Source: Burkholderiales bacterium
GTDB taxonomy: Bacteria > Pseudomonadota > Gammaproteobacteria > Burkholderiales > Burkholderiaceae
Length of the DNA: 64,000 nucleotides
Assembly (NCBI GenBank): GCA_026225235.1
Contig: JAMFSK010000003.1
Span: 170,090 to 234,089 of the forward strand
Reading direction: 5' to 3'
Each line of letters opens with the position of its first letter. Position 1 is the stretch's first letter. The notes beneath the pieces were generated by a model, which saw only the letters and a list, made by a program, of their open reading frames with translations, ran no database searches and was not told where the DNA came from. Shown one piece after another: positions 52,168 to 62,478 of the stretch. The translations under genes were made by a program, and so were the position numbers.

Positions 52168-53043
52168 ATGACCGATTCCGTGCATTCCGCTGGCGACGAA
52201 CCAGCCGTCGCCGGGGGCTTTACCTCGACGCGCTTCGTGCTCGTCGAACCGAGCCATCCGGGCAACGTCGGCGCGGCGGCACGCGCGCTCAAGACGATGG
52301 GCTTCGCCCGGCTGGTGCTGGTGCGGCCGCGCGTGCCGCACGTCCACGAGGATCCCGAGGCCTGCGCGATGGCAAGCGGTGCGACCGATGTGCTGGCCAG
52401 CGCCCACATTGTCGAAACGCTCGACGAGGCGCTCAGCGGCGTGCACTGGTCGCTTGCCCTGTCGGCCCGGCCGCGCGAATACGGGCCGCCGATGCTCCCG
52501 CCGCGGGTTGCGGCGCAACGGGCTTGCGAGATCGTCCGCACGCAGGCCCAGGAAGTCGCGCTGGTGTTCGGCAATGAGCGTGTGGGCTTGTCCAATGCCG
52601 ATGTCGATCGCTGCAGCGCGATCGTCCATATTCCGGCCAATCCCGCCTATAGCTCGTTGAATCTTGCCCAGGCGATCCAGGTGCTCGCCTATGAAATGCG
52701 CACCGCCTTGCAATTCGCCGGTCTCCACATAACAGACGGTGGCGTGGTTGGGGCACGTCCGATGACGCTCGGAGCGATAGGAGCGCCCGGAGCGAAAGGC
52801 GAGGGCGAGAGCGAGAGCCTCGTCGACGAAGGCGTTTCGCCGCTTGCCACGAGCGAGGATGTCGAACGCATGTTTGCCCACCTCGAGCGCGCCTTGATCT
52901 CGCTTGAATTCCTCGACCCGGCCAATCCCAAGAAGCTGATGCCGCGGCTAAGGCGGCTGTTCGCACGCACGGGCCTCGAGCGCGAGGAAGTGGCGATCCT
53001 GCGCGGCATCGCCAAACACATCTTGCTCAAGCCGAAGCGCTAG
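52168..53043 (+). CDS. trmJ: tRNA (cytidine/uridine-2'-O-)-methyltransferase TrmJ
   Basis: A 291-residue SPOUT methyltransferase that 2'-O-methylates position 32 of several tRNAs. FVLVEPSHPGNVGAAARALKTMGF is the opening, and LVFGNERVGLSNADVDRC plus IPANPAYSSLNLAQAIQVLAYEM are the SAM-binding knot. The C-terminal extension with RRLFARTGLEREEVAILRGI is the TrmJ dimer domain. A Gly/Ala/Glu-rich linker (about residues 190-230) is longer than in E. coli. Confidence 0.95.
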   Translation: MTDSVHSAGDEPAVAGGFTSTRFVLVEPSHPGNVGAAARALKTMGFARLVLVRPRVPHVHEDPEACAMASGATDVLASAHIVETLDEALSGVHWSLALSARPREYGPPMLPPRVAAQRACEIVRTQAQEVALVFGNERVGLSNADVDRCSAIVHIPANPAYSSLNLAQAIQVLAYEMRTALQFAGLHITDGGVVGARPMTLGAIGAPGAKGEGESESLVDEGVSPLATSEDVERMFAHLERALISLEFLDPANPKKLMPRLRRLFARTGLEREEVAILRGIAKHILLKPKR

Positions 53044-53192
53044 CCGCTGCGGAGCGGTGGGCAAAGCCGCAGTGCGCGAAGGGCATTGAAATGCCCCGGA
53101 CGGAATCCCCTACAATCGGCGCATCGACCTGATATCGATATATGAAATTCAGGTAAGCCGACGCGCCGCGCCGGAATTCACCCGCCTACACC

Positions 53193-53975
53193 ATGTTCTC
53201 GAGACTGCGCGAAGACATCGCCGCGATTCGACTCAAAGACCCTGCCGCCCGGAGTGGATGGGAGGTGCTCACCTGCTATCCGGGCATGCACGCGCTGATG
53301 TTCCATCGCGTCGCTCATGCGTGCTGGGGGTTGGGCCTGCGCTGGCTCGGCCGCTTCATCTCGCAGTGGGGACGCTTCTGGACGGGCATCGAGATCCACC
53401 CGGGCGCGCGCATTGGCCGGCGTGTCTTTATCGATCACGGCATGGGCGTCGTCATCGGGCAGACCGCCGAGGTTGGCGATGACTGCACGATCTATCAGGG
53501 TGTGACGCTCGGCGGCACGTCGCTGACGCGCGGCGCCAAGCGGCACCCTACGTTGGGGGCGGGCGTGATCGTCGGGGCCGGGGCCCAGGTGCTAGGTGGC
53601 TTCACGGTCGGCGAAGGCGCGAAGATCGGATCTAACGCAGTGGTCGTCAAGCCGGTGCCCGCAGGCGCGACGGCCGTGGGCAATCCGGCGCGGATCATTG
53701 CGGCGACGGGCAACGTGACGTCGTCGGCAACTTTGAAGGGCGAGGTTCATCCGGTGGCGCGTGAATTTGCAGCCTACGGGGTGACGCCGAATGCAGACGA
53801 CCCCATGTCACTGGCGATCAACGGGCTGATCGAGCATGTGAGCCGGCAGGCCAGCCGTGTGGACGATATCGTCGCGGCGCTCGACCGCCTTGGCGCGCGC
53901 GCGGGGACCCTGTCGGATTGTCAGGGCGAAGTGGCTGAGCTGAAGCGGCTCGGCGAAGTGGTCGGCGGCAAGTAA
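53193..53975 (+). CDS. cysE: Serine O-acetyltransferase CysE
   Basis: A 260-residue enzyme that makes O-acetylserine for cysteine synthesis. The left-handed beta-helix hexapeptide region runs from about residue 65 to 170 ([61 protein letters not shown]), with the catalytic DHG. It is shorter than the E. coli enzyme at the N-terminus. GC-rich spacer DNA of 150 bp separates it from trmJ. Confidence 0.95.
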   Translation: MFSRLREDIAAIRLKDPAARSGWEVLTCYPGMHALMFHRVAHACWGLGLRWLGRFISQWGRFWTGIEIHPGARIGRRVFIDHGMGVVIGQTAEVGDDCTIYQGVTLGGTSLTRGAKRHPTLGAGVIVGAGAQVLGGFTVGEGAKIGSNAVVVKPVPAGATAVGNPARIIAATGNVTSSATLKGEVHPVAREFAAYGVTPNADDPMSLAINGLIEHVSRQASRVDDIVAALDRLGARAGTLSDCQGEVAELKRLGEVVGGK

Positions 53976-54005
53976 AACGCGAAAGGGCTTAGGAGGAGGC
54001 CGCGT

Positions 54006-54824
54006 TCAGTCCAGCGGATGGGCCACGATGCCGTTTGCATCGAGTTGCAGATAGCCGCCTCTTGGCTTGCCATGATCGAGATCCCAGTCGGGGATCACCC
54101 ATCGCTCGGTCGCCATGCCATCGACATCCTGTCGATGCGTGGCAGGCAAGTGCGTATGGCCATGAATCAGCGTCGGCGCCTTGCTCGAACGGAACAACGC
54201 GGCGACCCCTTCATCGGTGACGTCGGCAATCACCATGCGTTCGGGTGTCCAGGTCGTCTGGCTCTTGTTGCGCATGCGCTCGGCGAGCGCGAGCCGCCAG
54301 CGCAGCGGCCAGCTCAGGAAAAAGCCACGGCCTGCGCGACTATGCGAGACACGTCGGAAGCGCTGATAGCCCGTATCCGCAGTACAAAGCGCATCGCCGT
54401 GCGCGAGCACGATCGAGCGACCGAATGCCTCAAGCACGAAGGGATCCGGCAACAAGGTCCCGGCGGCCGCCTCGGCAAAGCGCTGGCCCAACAGAAAATC
54501 ACGATTGCCCTGCATCACGTAGAGCGCAATGCCGCGCTGCGCGAGTGAGCGCAACGTCGTGGCGACCTCTTGCGCGAACGGCGTCGCGAGCATGTCGTCG
54601 CCGATCCAGTATTCGAACAGATCACCGAGGATATAGACTGCCGCAGCGCCGCTGGCCGTGTGCGCGATGAACCGTTCGAACGCGGCGACAGTGCGCGGGA
54701 TCGCGGGGCTCAGGTGCAGGTCTGAGATGAACAGTAGCGCACGCGCTTCATCCATGGCGATATCGGGTTGCGCGTGCGCCTGAGACAGGCGGATGAGGGA
54801 GAACAGCGTCGAGCGGCGCGACAT
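54006..54824 (-). CDS. lpxH: UDP-2,3-diacylglucosamine diphosphatase LpxH
   Basis: A 272-residue metallophosphoesterase of lipid A synthesis. Motifs FISDLHLSP, GDLFEYWIGDD, GNRDFLLG, LAHGDALCTAD and HGHTHLP give the binuclear metal site. Start choice is open: 54824 (MSRRSTLFS), 54755 (MDEARALLF) or 54902. The domain itself begins at about 54,740, so an extra 20-residue N-terminus is present in the chosen model. It is downstream of the two cyclophilins on the same strand. Confidence 0.93.
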   Translation of the reverse strand: MSRRSTLFSLIRLSQAHAQPDIAMDEARALLFISDLHLSPAIPRTVAAFERFIAHTASGAAAVYILGDLFEYWIGDDMLATPFAQEVATTLRSLAQRGIALYVMQGNRDFLLGQRFAEAAAGTLLPDPFVLEAFGRSIVLAHGDALCTADTGYQRFRRVSHSRAGRGFFLSWPLRWRLALAERMRNKSQTTWTPERMVIADVTDEGVAALFRSSKAPTLIHGHTHLPATHRQDVDGMATERWVIPDWDLDHGKPRGGYLQLDANGIVAHPLD

Positions 54825-54954
54825 GAACGCAGCCCCGGGGCAAATCACTTGATCGTGAGCGAGGGGCTCGTCGGGGCGATTTTGCCACCCCGACGCGTTC
54901 ATCGTGACCCGATGCTTCGAGTGACATCGGGTTGTCGATGGCTCGACGATTCAA

Positions 54955-55449
54955 TTATTCGACGATCACGGCCTTTTCGATCACGACGTCTTCAACCGGC
55001 ACGTCCTGATGGAAGCCCTTGTTGCCCGTCTTGACCTTGCGGATCGCTTCGATCACGTCGAGGCCATCGACCACCTTGCCGAACACGCAGTAGCCCCAGC
55101 CTTGCGCCGTCGGGGAACTGAAGTTCAGGAAGTCGTTGTCCTTCACGTTGACGAAGAACTGGGCCGTGGCCGAATGCGGGTCGTTCGTGCGCGCCATCGC
55201 GAGCGTGCCCTTTTCATTCTTGAGGCCGTTGTCGGCTTCGTTGGTGACCGCTGCATTGGTCGGCTTTTGATCCATGCCGACGGTGAAGCCGCCGCCCTGA
55301 ATCATGAAGCCGTCGATCACGCGGTGAAACACCGTGCCGTCGTAGTGGCCTTCCTTGACATAATTCAAGAAGTTTTCGACAGTCTTCGGGGCCTTTTCAG
55401 CGTTCAGTTCGATCTTGATGACGCCGTGGTTTGTATGAAGTTCGACCAT
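54955..55449 (-). CDS. ppiB: Peptidyl-prolyl cis-trans isomerase, cytoplasmic (PpiB)
   Basis: A 164-residue cyclophilin without signal peptide. [42 protein letters not shown] and [15 protein letters not shown] are the catalytic and binding segments. ATG 55449 begins [10 protein letters not shown] periplasmic paralogue is just upstream (68-bp gap), probably in the same operon. Confidence 0.95.
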   Translation of the reverse strand: MVELHTNHGVIKIELNAEKAPKTVENFLNYVKEGHYDGTVFHRVIDGFMIQGGGFTVGMDQKPTNAAVTNEADNGLKNEKGTLAMARTNDPHSATAQFFVNVKDNDFLNFSSPTAQGWGYCVFGKVVDGLDVIEAIRKVKTGNKGFHQDVPVEDVVIEKAVIVE

Positions 55450-55516
55450 GAGAATTCCTTTATCTCGTCTGGGGGAGGGCGCTGCCCGAGCCCGTGCCGG
55501 GCGGCGCAGCGGAGTG

Positions 55517-56092
55517 TCAGTTGCCGACGATCGTGGCCGACTCGATGACCACCGGTACACGCGGCACGTCCTGATTCATGCCGTCACTATGAGTCGGCAC
55601 GCTTTCGATCTTGTGCACCACGTCCATGCCGCTGACAACCTTGCCGAACACCGCATACCCGTTGCCGTCCGGCTTGGGGAAATCGAGGTTGGCGTTGTCG
55701 ACGACATTGATGAAGAACTGCGAGGTCGCCGAATTCGGATCGTTCGTGCGCGCCATCGCGATCGTGCCCGTCAGGTTCTTCAGTCCGTTCTTGCTTTCAA
55801 GCGGAATCGGCGCCTTGGTCGCCTTTTCTTGCATGTCCGGCGTGAAGCCGCCACCTTGCACCATGAAACCCGGAATCACGCGATGGAAGACCGTACCGTT
55901 GTAGTGGCCTGCACGCACATAGCTCAGGAAGTTGTCGACCGTCTTCGGTGCCTTCGCAGGATCGAGCTCGACCTTGATGTCGCCAAGCGAAGTCTTGAAC
56001 AAGACATCCGGGTTGGCGAGGGCGGCCGTGCTGGCCAGGGCGAACGAGAGGGCGACGGCGCACGAGGCCAGTGCGGGGAACATGCGTTTCAT
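55517..56092 (-). CDS. ppiA: Peptidyl-prolyl cis-trans isomerase, periplasmic (PpiA)
   Basis: A 191-residue cyclophilin with a signal peptide ([19 protein letters not shown]...AALAN). [15 protein letters not shown] and [10 protein letters not shown] match. The mature parts of this and the downstream cyclophilin are clearly paralogous. ATG 56092 sets the signal start; the next gene's end lies 29 bp upstream. Confidence 0.95.
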   Translation of the reverse strand: MKRMFPALASCAVALSFALASTAALANPDVLFKTSLGDIKVELDPAKAPKTVDNFLSYVRAGHYNGTVFHRVIPGFMVQGGGFTPDMQEKATKAPIPLESKNGLKNLTGTIAMARTNDPNSATSQFFINVVDNANLDFPKPDGNGYAVFGKVVSGMDVVHKIESVPTHSDGMNQDVPRVPVVIESATIVGN

Positions 56093-56121
56093 AAAAATCC
56101 TTGCTAAGGGGAGACCAGGAA

Positions 56122-57027
56122 TCAATAACGTTGTGGCGACGGCGGCAGGCCGCCGGTGTTCTGCGAGCCGCCCGAAGGCATCACTGGTGCGACCAGGACG
56201 GGCATCGCGGGTTCCGCTTCACTGTCGTCGCTGGCGGCACTCGCCGACGCCGCGCTTGCTGCGGAGGCGGCCGATGCGCTGGCCGCCGCGGCGGCCGACG
56301 CGGGCGACAGGATCGCGGCGATCTTCGTGGCGCGCGTACGCGATTCGGCATCGCGCTTGTCGACACCCGAGGCCCGCGTATAGGCATCTTGCGCAAGCTT
56401 CAGGTAGAGGCTGCCGAGGTTCTGATAGGCCAGCCCGAACGAGGGGTTGGCGGCGACCGCGGTCTCGAGCGTGGCGCGCGCGCTATCGTACTTTCCTTGC
56501 TTCGCGTAAAGCGCCGCGAGGTTGTTATAGGGCTCGGGCAGTTCAGGGTATTCCTGGGTCAGCGCAAGCAGGGCGGTGATCGCCTCGTCGTCGCGGCCCA
56601 TCCGGGCGAGCACCGTCGCACGCTTGAACTTGGCCTGCGCGTCCTGCGGGTGAGTCTTGAGGTAGTCGTCGATCTGGTTGAGCGCCTGCGACCAGTTATG
56701 GTTCGCAATCGATGTATCGATCTCGGGCGTGCCATCGAGCACGGGCGCCTTGGTCAGCTGTGCCTGCGCGCGCGACAGCAAGCCGTGCGCACCTGGCACC
56801 GGCAAGGTGCCGAGGGCCGTCAGGCCGAGCCATAGCGCAACCCCGTAGAGGCCGGCGCGGGCACCCGAGAACCGTGCTGTGGCGGGCTCACCTGACTGCC
56901 CGGAAGGCCCGCCGTGAGCCGGTCCCAAGCGCGGGTCGCGTCTCGCAGCGGGACCGGCCCCTGAGCGGATGCCCAAGTGTCGATACCGCGCATGTACTGC
57001 AGCGGCGAGGCCGCGGGTGATCTTCAT
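56122..57027 (-). CDS. Tetratricopeptide-repeat protein, probably periplasmic
   Basis: A 301-residue protein. An N-terminal Arg/Gly-rich part precedes a hydrophobic segment ([21 protein letters not shown]), then TPR-like units ([73 protein letters not shown]). The C-terminus is low-complexity Ala/Ser, then Pro-rich. The start at 57027 ([11 protein letters not shown]) is likely. It is conserved next to cysS in Burkholderiales; function unknown. It is divergent from cysS. Confidence 0.8.
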   Translation of the reverse strand: MKITRGLAAAVHARYRHLGIRSGAGPAARRDPRLGPAHGGPSGQSGEPATARFSGARAGLYGVALWLGLTALGTLPVPGAHGLLSRAQAQLTKAPVLDGTPEIDTSIANHNWSQALNQIDDYLKTHPQDAQAKFKRATVLARMGRDDEAITALLALTQEYPELPEPYNNLAALYAKQGKYDSARATLETAVAANPSFGLAYQNLGSLYLKLAQDAYTRASGVDKRDAESRTRATKIAAILSPASAAAAASASAASAASAASASAASDDSEAEPAMPVLVAPVMPSGGSQNTGGLPPSPQRY

Positions 57028-57191
57028 AGGGCAAATTGTGAATGGTATACTCGCCCGCATTCTAACAAAATGTCCGCGCGTTCCCTGAACCATCGGACTG
57101 CCGTCGCGATCGCGAGGTCGCATCGCTCCTGGCCGTGCAGTTGCAAGGCGCCGCCGGCGCTGCGGTGACATTCTGGACCTCGCCCTGTTCT

Positions 57192-58592
57192 ATGGATTCA
57201 CTCCGGATTTACAACACGCTTGTGCGTGACAAGCAGACATTCGTGCCGCTCACACCGGGCGAAGTACGGATGTACGTATGCGGCATGACCGTGTACGACT
57301 ACTGCCACATCGGCCATGCGCGCGTGATGGTGGCGTTCGATCTCGTGCAGCGCTGGTTGCGTACGCTCGGTTATCGCGTGACCTATGTGCGCAACATCAC
57401 CGACATCGACGACAAGATCATTCGCCGCGCCGTCGAGAACGGCGAAACGATTGGCGCGCTGACCACACGCTTCACCACCGCGATGCATGAAGACGCCGCC
57501 GCGCTCGGCGTGGCGCGACCCGACATCGAGCCGCGCGCAACACAGTTCGTGCCGCAGATGCTGTCGATGATCGAGCTGCTCGAAAAAAATGGTTATGCCT
57601 ATCAGGGCAGCGACGGCGATGTGAATTTTGCGGTGCGAAAGTTCGCAAACTATGGTCAGCTTTCAGGCAAGTCGATCGAAGACTTGCGCGCGGGCGAGCG
57701 CGTGAGTACGAACGAAGCTAAGCAGGATCCGCTCGACTTCGTGTTGTGGAAACAGGCCAAGGACGGTGAGCCGCCGGAGTCGGGTTGGACGTCGTCATGG
57801 GGCCGTGGCCGGCCGGGTTGGCATATCGAATGCTCGGCGATGGCCTGTGCCCTGTTAGGCGACCGTTTCGACATTCATGGCGGCGGGCAGGACCTGCAGT
57901 TTCCGCATCACGAAAACGAAATCGCGCAGAGCGAAGGCGCGAGCGGCACGCACTTTGTTAACTACTGGATGCACAACGGCTACATCCAGATCGATAACGA
58001 GAAGATGTCGAAATCGCTGGGCAACTTCTTTACGATTCGTGAAGTGCTCGAGCGATTCGATGCGGAAGTGCTTCGCTTCTTTATTTTGCGGGCGCATTAT
58101 CGCAGTCCGTTGAACTACAGCGACGTGCATCTCGACGATGCGCGTGCAGGGCTCACGCGCCTCTATACGGCGCTCAAGGATGTGGAGCCCGATGGCGGTG
58201 CGCCGGACTGGCAGGAGGCGTTTGCGGTGCGTTTTCGCACGGCGATGAACGACGACTTCAACACTGTGGTGGCAGTGGCCGTCCTGTTCGAACTGGCGAG
58301 CGAGGTGAACCGGACGGGCGACCCTGCGCTGGCCCGACAGTTGCAAGCATTGGGCCGCGTGCTTGGTCTGCTCGAACGCGACCCGCGTGTTTTTCTGCAG
58401 GCCGCAGCCGGCGGCAGTGACACGGCGGACGCGCTCGATGCGGCTTCGATCGAAGCATCGATCGAAGCGCGCAGTGCAGCCAAGCGTGCGAAGAATTATG
58501 CCGAGGCCGATCGGATTCGTGGCGAATTGCTCGCTGCGGGCGTGGTCCTCGAAGATAAACCTGGCGGCGCGACTGAGTGGCGTCGCGCGTGA
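57192..58592 (+). CDS. cysS: Cysteinyl-tRNA synthetase
   Basis: A 466-residue class I synthetase. [22 protein letters not shown] has the HIGH motif and zinc Cys, [11 protein letters not shown] the KMSKS loop, and [10 protein letters not shown] and [20 protein letters not shown] the zinc site. ATG 57192 begins [10 protein letters not shown]; the upstream part of the frame is unrelated. Confidence 0.96.
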   Translation: MDSLRIYNTLVRDKQTFVPLTPGEVRMYVCGMTVYDYCHIGHARVMVAFDLVQRWLRTLGYRVTYVRNITDIDDKIIRRAVENGETIGALTTRFTTAMHEDAAALGVARPDIEPRATQFVPQMLSMIELLEKNGYAYQGSDGDVNFAVRKFANYGQLSGKSIEDLRAGERVSTNEAKQDPLDFVLWKQAKDGEPPESGWTSSWGRGRPGWHIECSAMACALLGDRFDIHGGGQDLQFPHHENEIAQSEGASGTHFVNYWMHNGYIQIDNEKMSKSLGNFFTIREVLERFDAEVLRFFILRAHYRSPLNYSDVHLDDARAGLTRLYTALKDVEPDGGAPDWQEAFAVRFRTAMNDDFNTVVAVAVLFELASEVNRTGDPALARQLQALGRVLGLLERDPRVFLQAAAGGSDTADALDAASIEASIEARSAAKRAKNYAEADRIRGELLAAGVVLEDKPGGATEWRRA

Positions 58593-58615
58593 CCGGGCGA
58601 AAACCGGGAGGCGAG

Positions 58616-59614
58616 ATGGCAACGGCCAGCAAGACCGCCGCGCGCAAGACCGTGCGCACGAGCGCCGGCAAGGCGAGCGAGCAGGCGAAGGTCGCGAAGG
58701 GAGACGCTCGGGGTAGCGTACGCGAGGAGACGGCCCGGCCGGCTGGCACCAAGTCGCTTGCGACACCCATTGCCCAGACGCGTGCGAGCAGCGCGCGAAC
58801 AGCACATGCCAAGGGCACCAACGGGGTCATGCCACCTCCTGGCGCCCTGGCGCGCAAGAGCGTCGCTGGCACGCGCACGCCCGAGCGCAAGGTCACGCAA
58901 ATCGAGGAGGTCGGTGAAGGCGAAGTGGTGCGCAAGGCGCGTACCACCAGCGCGAAAGAACCGGCGGCCTCGGTGCAGACCGGCGCGCTCGAACCGACCG
59001 TGACGCGGCCCGACTATTGGGATCGTGCCTGTGCGGATCTGGTGCGGCGCGATCGCATCCTCAAGAAACTGATTCCCCAGTTTGGCCCCGTGCACCTGGC
59101 CGTGCGTGGCGATCCCTTCGTGACGCTCGCGCGCTCCGTAGTCGGCCAGCAGATTTCGGTCAAGGCTGCGCAGGCCGTGTGGGAGCGTGTGAAGGAAGCA
59201 TGCCCTACGCTCGCGCCGACGCGTTTCATCAAGCTCGGTCAGGAGAAGCTTACCGCGTGCGGGCTCTCGAAGCGCAAGGCCGACTACATTCTCGACCTCG
59301 CCACCCACTTCGGGTCGGGTGCCCTGCACGTCGATACATGGGCGAGCATGGACGACGTGGCCGTGATCTCGGAGTTGACGCAGATTCGCGGGATCGGTCG
59401 CTGGACGGCTGAAATGTTCCTGATTTTCAACCTGATGCGCCCGGATGTGCTGCCGCTCGACGATGTCGGGCTGATCCAGGCCATCAGCATCAACTACTTC
59501 AGCGGCGAGCCCGTCACCCGTAGCGAAGCACGAGAAGTGGCGGCCAACTGGGAGCCGTGGCGGACCGTCGCGACGTGGTATATGTGGCGCAGTCTCGATA
59601 ACGTGGCGGTTTGA
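58616..59614 (+). CDS. DNA-3-methyladenine glycosylase (AlkA-type, HhH-GPD) with long basic N-terminus
   Basis: A 332-residue base-excision glycosylase that removes alkylated purines. The HhH-GPD domain is in the C-terminal 200 residues: ARSVVGQQISVKAAQAVWERV, TRFIKLGQEKLTACGLSKRKADYILDLA, IRGIGRWTAEMFLIFNL and LPLDDVGLIQAI, which has the catalytic Asp region. The first ~130 residues are Ala/Lys/Arg/Thr-rich and probably disordered, a DNA-binding tail. GGGAGGCGAG precedes ATG 58616. It starts 23 bp after cysS. Confidence 0.92.
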   Translation: MATASKTAARKTVRTSAGKASEQAKVAKGDARGSVREETARPAGTKSLATPIAQTRASSARTAHAKGTNGVMPPPGALARKSVAGTRTPERKVTQIEEVGEGEVVRKARTTSAKEPAASVQTGALEPTVTRPDYWDRACADLVRRDRILKKLIPQFGPVHLAVRGDPFVTLARSVVGQQISVKAAQAVWERVKEACPTLAPTRFIKLGQEKLTACGLSKRKADYILDLATHFGSGALHVDTWASMDDVAVISELTQIRGIGRWTAEMFLIFNLMRPDVLPLDDVGLIQAISINYFSGEPVTRSEAREVAANWEPWRTVATWYMWRSLDNVAV

Positions 59615-59654
59615 TTTAGAATACGCGCTTCCGGCATGACCCAAGGATTCAAAG

Positions 59655-60626
59655 ATGAAAACCACTTTTCTGGATTTCGAGCAGCCGATCGCTGAGCTCG
59701 AGGCGAAGATCGATGAACTGCGTTTTGTGCAGGACGATTCGGCTGTCGATATTTCGGAAGAGATCGACCGGCTGTCGAAGAAAAGCCAGCAGCTGACCAA
59801 AGACCTCTACACGAACCTCTCGCCGTGGCAGGTCTCGCAGATTGCTCGCCACCCGCAGCGCCCGTACACGCTCGACTACGTCAGCGAAATGTTTACGGAT
59901 TTTCACGAGCTGCACGGCGACCGGAATTTCTCGGACGACCAATCGATCATCGGCGGCCTCGCGCGGTTCAATGGTCAGTCCTGCATGGTCATCGGTCAGC
60001 AGAAGGGCCGTGACACGAAGGAGCGCGCGATGCGCAACTTCGGCATGCCCAAGCCGGAAGGCTATCGCAAGGCGGAACGCCTGATGCGCCTGGCCGAGAA
60101 GTTCGGCCTGCCGTTGTTTACATTTATCGACACGCCGGGCGCTTATCCGGGTATCGACGCGGAAGAGCGGGGCCAGTCTGAAGCGATCGGCCACAACCTC
60201 TACGTGATGGCCGAACTCAAGGTGCCCATCATCTCGACGATCATCGGCGAAGGCGGTTCGGGGGGCGCGCTCGCGATTGCGGTCTCCGATACCTTGCTGA
60301 TGCTCCAGTTCGCGACCTACTCGGTGATCTCGCCCGAAGGGTGCGCATCGATCCTGTGGAAGAGCGCGAGCAAGGCCCCTGAGGCCGCAGAAGCACTGGG
60401 CCTCACGGCCCACCGCCTGAAGGCGCTTGGCCTGATCGACAAGATCGTCAATGAACCGCTGGGTGGCGCCCATCGCGATCCGAAGAACATGGCCGCCATG
60501 CTGCGCCGTGCGCTTGCCGATTCGATCCGCCAGTTCCAGGGCATGAGCGCCAAGGACCTGCGCGAACGCCGTCTTGAGCGGTTAATGGGTTATGGCAAGT
60601 TCAAGGAAAGCCACGTCGGGCAATAA
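59655..60626 (+). CDS. accA: Acetyl-CoA carboxylase carboxyltransferase, alpha subunit
   Basis: A 323-residue AccA. The N-terminal coiled part [22 protein letters not shown] and the carboxyltransferase domain ([70 protein letters not shown]) are complete. It makes malonyl-CoA with AccD, which is elsewhere. The ribosome site AAGGA is 8 nt before ATG. Confidence 0.97.
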   Translation: MKTTFLDFEQPIAELEAKIDELRFVQDDSAVDISEEIDRLSKKSQQLTKDLYTNLSPWQVSQIARHPQRPYTLDYVSEMFTDFHELHGDRNFSDDQSIIGGLARFNGQSCMVIGQQKGRDTKERAMRNFGMPKPEGYRKAERLMRLAEKFGLPLFTFIDTPGAYPGIDAEERGQSEAIGHNLYVMAELKVPIISTIIGEGGSGGALAIAVSDTLLMLQFATYSVISPEGCASILWKSASKAPEAAEALGLTAHRLKALGLIDKIVNEPLGGAHRDPKNMAAMLRRALADSIRQFQGMSAKDLRERRLERLMGYGKFKESHVGQ

Positions 60627-60713
60627 GTCCGAAGCGGCGCCGCGGCGAGACGATACCGCGAGAGGGTGGTCGAACCGGCAGCCCCCTTCGACTCGTCTGC
60701 CGTATCCTCAGCC

Positions 60714-62390
60714 ATGTTCAAGATGAAAGACGCCGGTGTACGCGATCACGACAGCAAGGACAATCGCGTCCTGTTGGCCGTTCGTGCGGCGCTCTTTCCT
60801 GACGCTTCTTCAAATCGTCGCGGCCATCGGTCTGCCGACGTCACAACGCTTTCATCGCCTTCGTTCGAAACACCTATTGCTACCGCATTTAGCGGGGGGC
60901 TTGACTCGATGGTGCTGCTCGATGCGGTCTGCGCGGTCGTCGGGGCGTCGAACTGCATTGCACTTCATATTCATCATGGTCTGAGCCCACATGCCGATGC
61001 GTGGCTTGATCACACACGCCGCATCGCCGAGTCGATGGGCGCTCGCTTTGGCTCACGTCGTGTCGATCTCAGCGATTGCGCAGGGCAGGGTGTTGAAGCG
61101 GCTGCCCGTACCGCACGCTATGCAGCGCTATTTGAACTCTGCGATGCATCGGGCGCGACCGCGTTGACGTTGGGTCACCATGCCGACGATCAGGCCGAGA
61201 CGTTTCTTCTGCAGGCCATGCGAGGTGCGGGTGTGCGCGGACTGTCGGCGATGCCTGCGCTTGCGCGCGATCGTCATCATGGGTTGCCGGTGCTACGGCC
61301 GCTGCTCTCGTTGCCACGCACCGCCTTGCTTGCCTATGCAAAGCAACGCGAACTTGAATGGATCGATGACGAGTCGAATGCGGATCCGCGCTTCGCTCGC
61401 AATGCGTTGCGTCATCAGGTTCTGAATGCGCTGGAGACGCACTTCCCCGCCTATCGCGCGGGCTTGGCACGCAGCGCACGCCATGCAGCGGAGGCGCAGG
61501 AATTGCTTGATGAACTTGCATTCCTCGACTTGCAAGCTGTCCTCTGTGACGAGTCCACGGCCAACGATGCATTGTCACTCAGTGCATTGCGCACACTCGA
61601 CGCTCGCAACCCCCGACGCGTGGTGAATCTGCTGCGTTTCTGGATTCGCGACAGGGGACTTCACGCATTGTCGAGTGCGCGACTCGACGACTTGCTCATC
61701 AAGTTGCGTCTGGCCTCGCATGAACGCCCGTTGCATTTCGAACACGATGGGCATGTGCTGCGCCGTCATCGCGATATCGTGCGTTGGGAGTCGGCCATCG
61801 TCGCCCATGGGTCGCTTCCTGAGTACGAAGCGGCACCCGGCGAACATGACCCTGTTGTCCTGGCAAGCCTCGGCCTACTCGACGACGGGGATGGCCGTGC
61901 GCAAGTGAGTGCCTCGCTTCAGTGGTCAGGCGAGACCGTGTGGACTCTGCCGGCATGGCATGGCTCGTTGATCTTCGCACCCACCGGGATTGAAGACCCA
62001 CTACGTGTGCCTGCTGATCTACTGCGCAAAACCTTGCTCGTCGCGCGTGCGCGGCAAGGCGGCGAACGCCTGCGACTGGTTACCGGTGGTCCGTCGCGCA
62101 GCCTGAAGAACCTGTTTCAGCAGGCCAGCGTGCCCTCATGGCGACGTGATGTTCCATTGATTTTCAGCGGCGAGCGATTAATCTTCGTACCGGGCGTGGG
62201 CGTCGACTGCGCGGTGCTCGAAGCGTTGACGACAACCCCGTCCTCTGCTGTATTGAACGACGTGCGGCACGCGTCACAGGATGCCGCTGCCGGCATGCTC
62301 GACGAAGGGTCTTTTGCTTCACCGCACCAATGGCGCCGCCTCGAATGGCACCCCGATAGCACGCTCGCGGCGCCTGCGCCACGCGATTAG
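60714..62390 (+). CDS. tilS: tRNA(Ile)-lysidine synthase TilS
   Basis: A 558-residue enzyme that modifies C34 of tRNA-Ile2 so that it reads AUA. The PP-loop is AFSGGLDSMVLL, followed by HIHHGLSPHADAW and GHHADDQAETFLLQAMRGAGVRGL. The C-terminal domain continues to residue 558 and is longer than E. coli TilS (432). ATG 60714 (MFKMKDAG) is proposed; GTG 60666 would add 16 residues. It follows accA by 87 bp. Confidence 0.93.
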   Translation: MFKMKDAGVRDHDSKDNRVLLAVRAALFPDASSNRRGHRSADVTTLSSPSFETPIATAFSGGLDSMVLLDAVCAVVGASNCIALHIHHGLSPHADAWLDHTRRIAESMGARFGSRRVDLSDCAGQGVEAAARTARYAALFELCDASGATALTLGHHADDQAETFLLQAMRGAGVRGLSAMPALARDRHHGLPVLRPLLSLPRTALLAYAKQRELEWIDDESNADPRFARNALRHQVLNALETHFPAYRAGLARSARHAAEAQELLDELAFLDLQAVLCDESTANDALSLSALRTLDARNPRRVVNLLRFWIRDRGLHALSSARLDDLLIKLRLASHERPLHFEHDGHVLRRHRDIVRWESAIVAHGSLPEYEAAPGEHDPVVLASLGLLDDGDGRAQVSASLQWSGETVWTLPAWHGSLIFAPTGIEDPLRVPADLLRKTLLVARARQGGERLRLVTGGPSRSLKNLFQQASVPSWRRDVPLIFSGERLIFVPGVGVDCAVLEALTTTPSSAVLNDVRHASQDAAAGMLDEGSFASPHQWRRLEWHPDSTLAAPAPRD

Positions 62391-62478
62391 ATGCGTCCTA
62401 ACCCCTTGTTTTTTGGGCTCGCATCGGGTAATTTCGTGGGCTTGCCCAAACGCTCTGAATCAGGCAGTTTCGAATAAC

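Noticed and set aside
62281..62478. 66-residue N-terminal extension of aspartokinase
   Set aside because: It overlaps the end of tilS and lacks similarity to aspartokinases; MALIVHKYGG at 62479 is the standard start.
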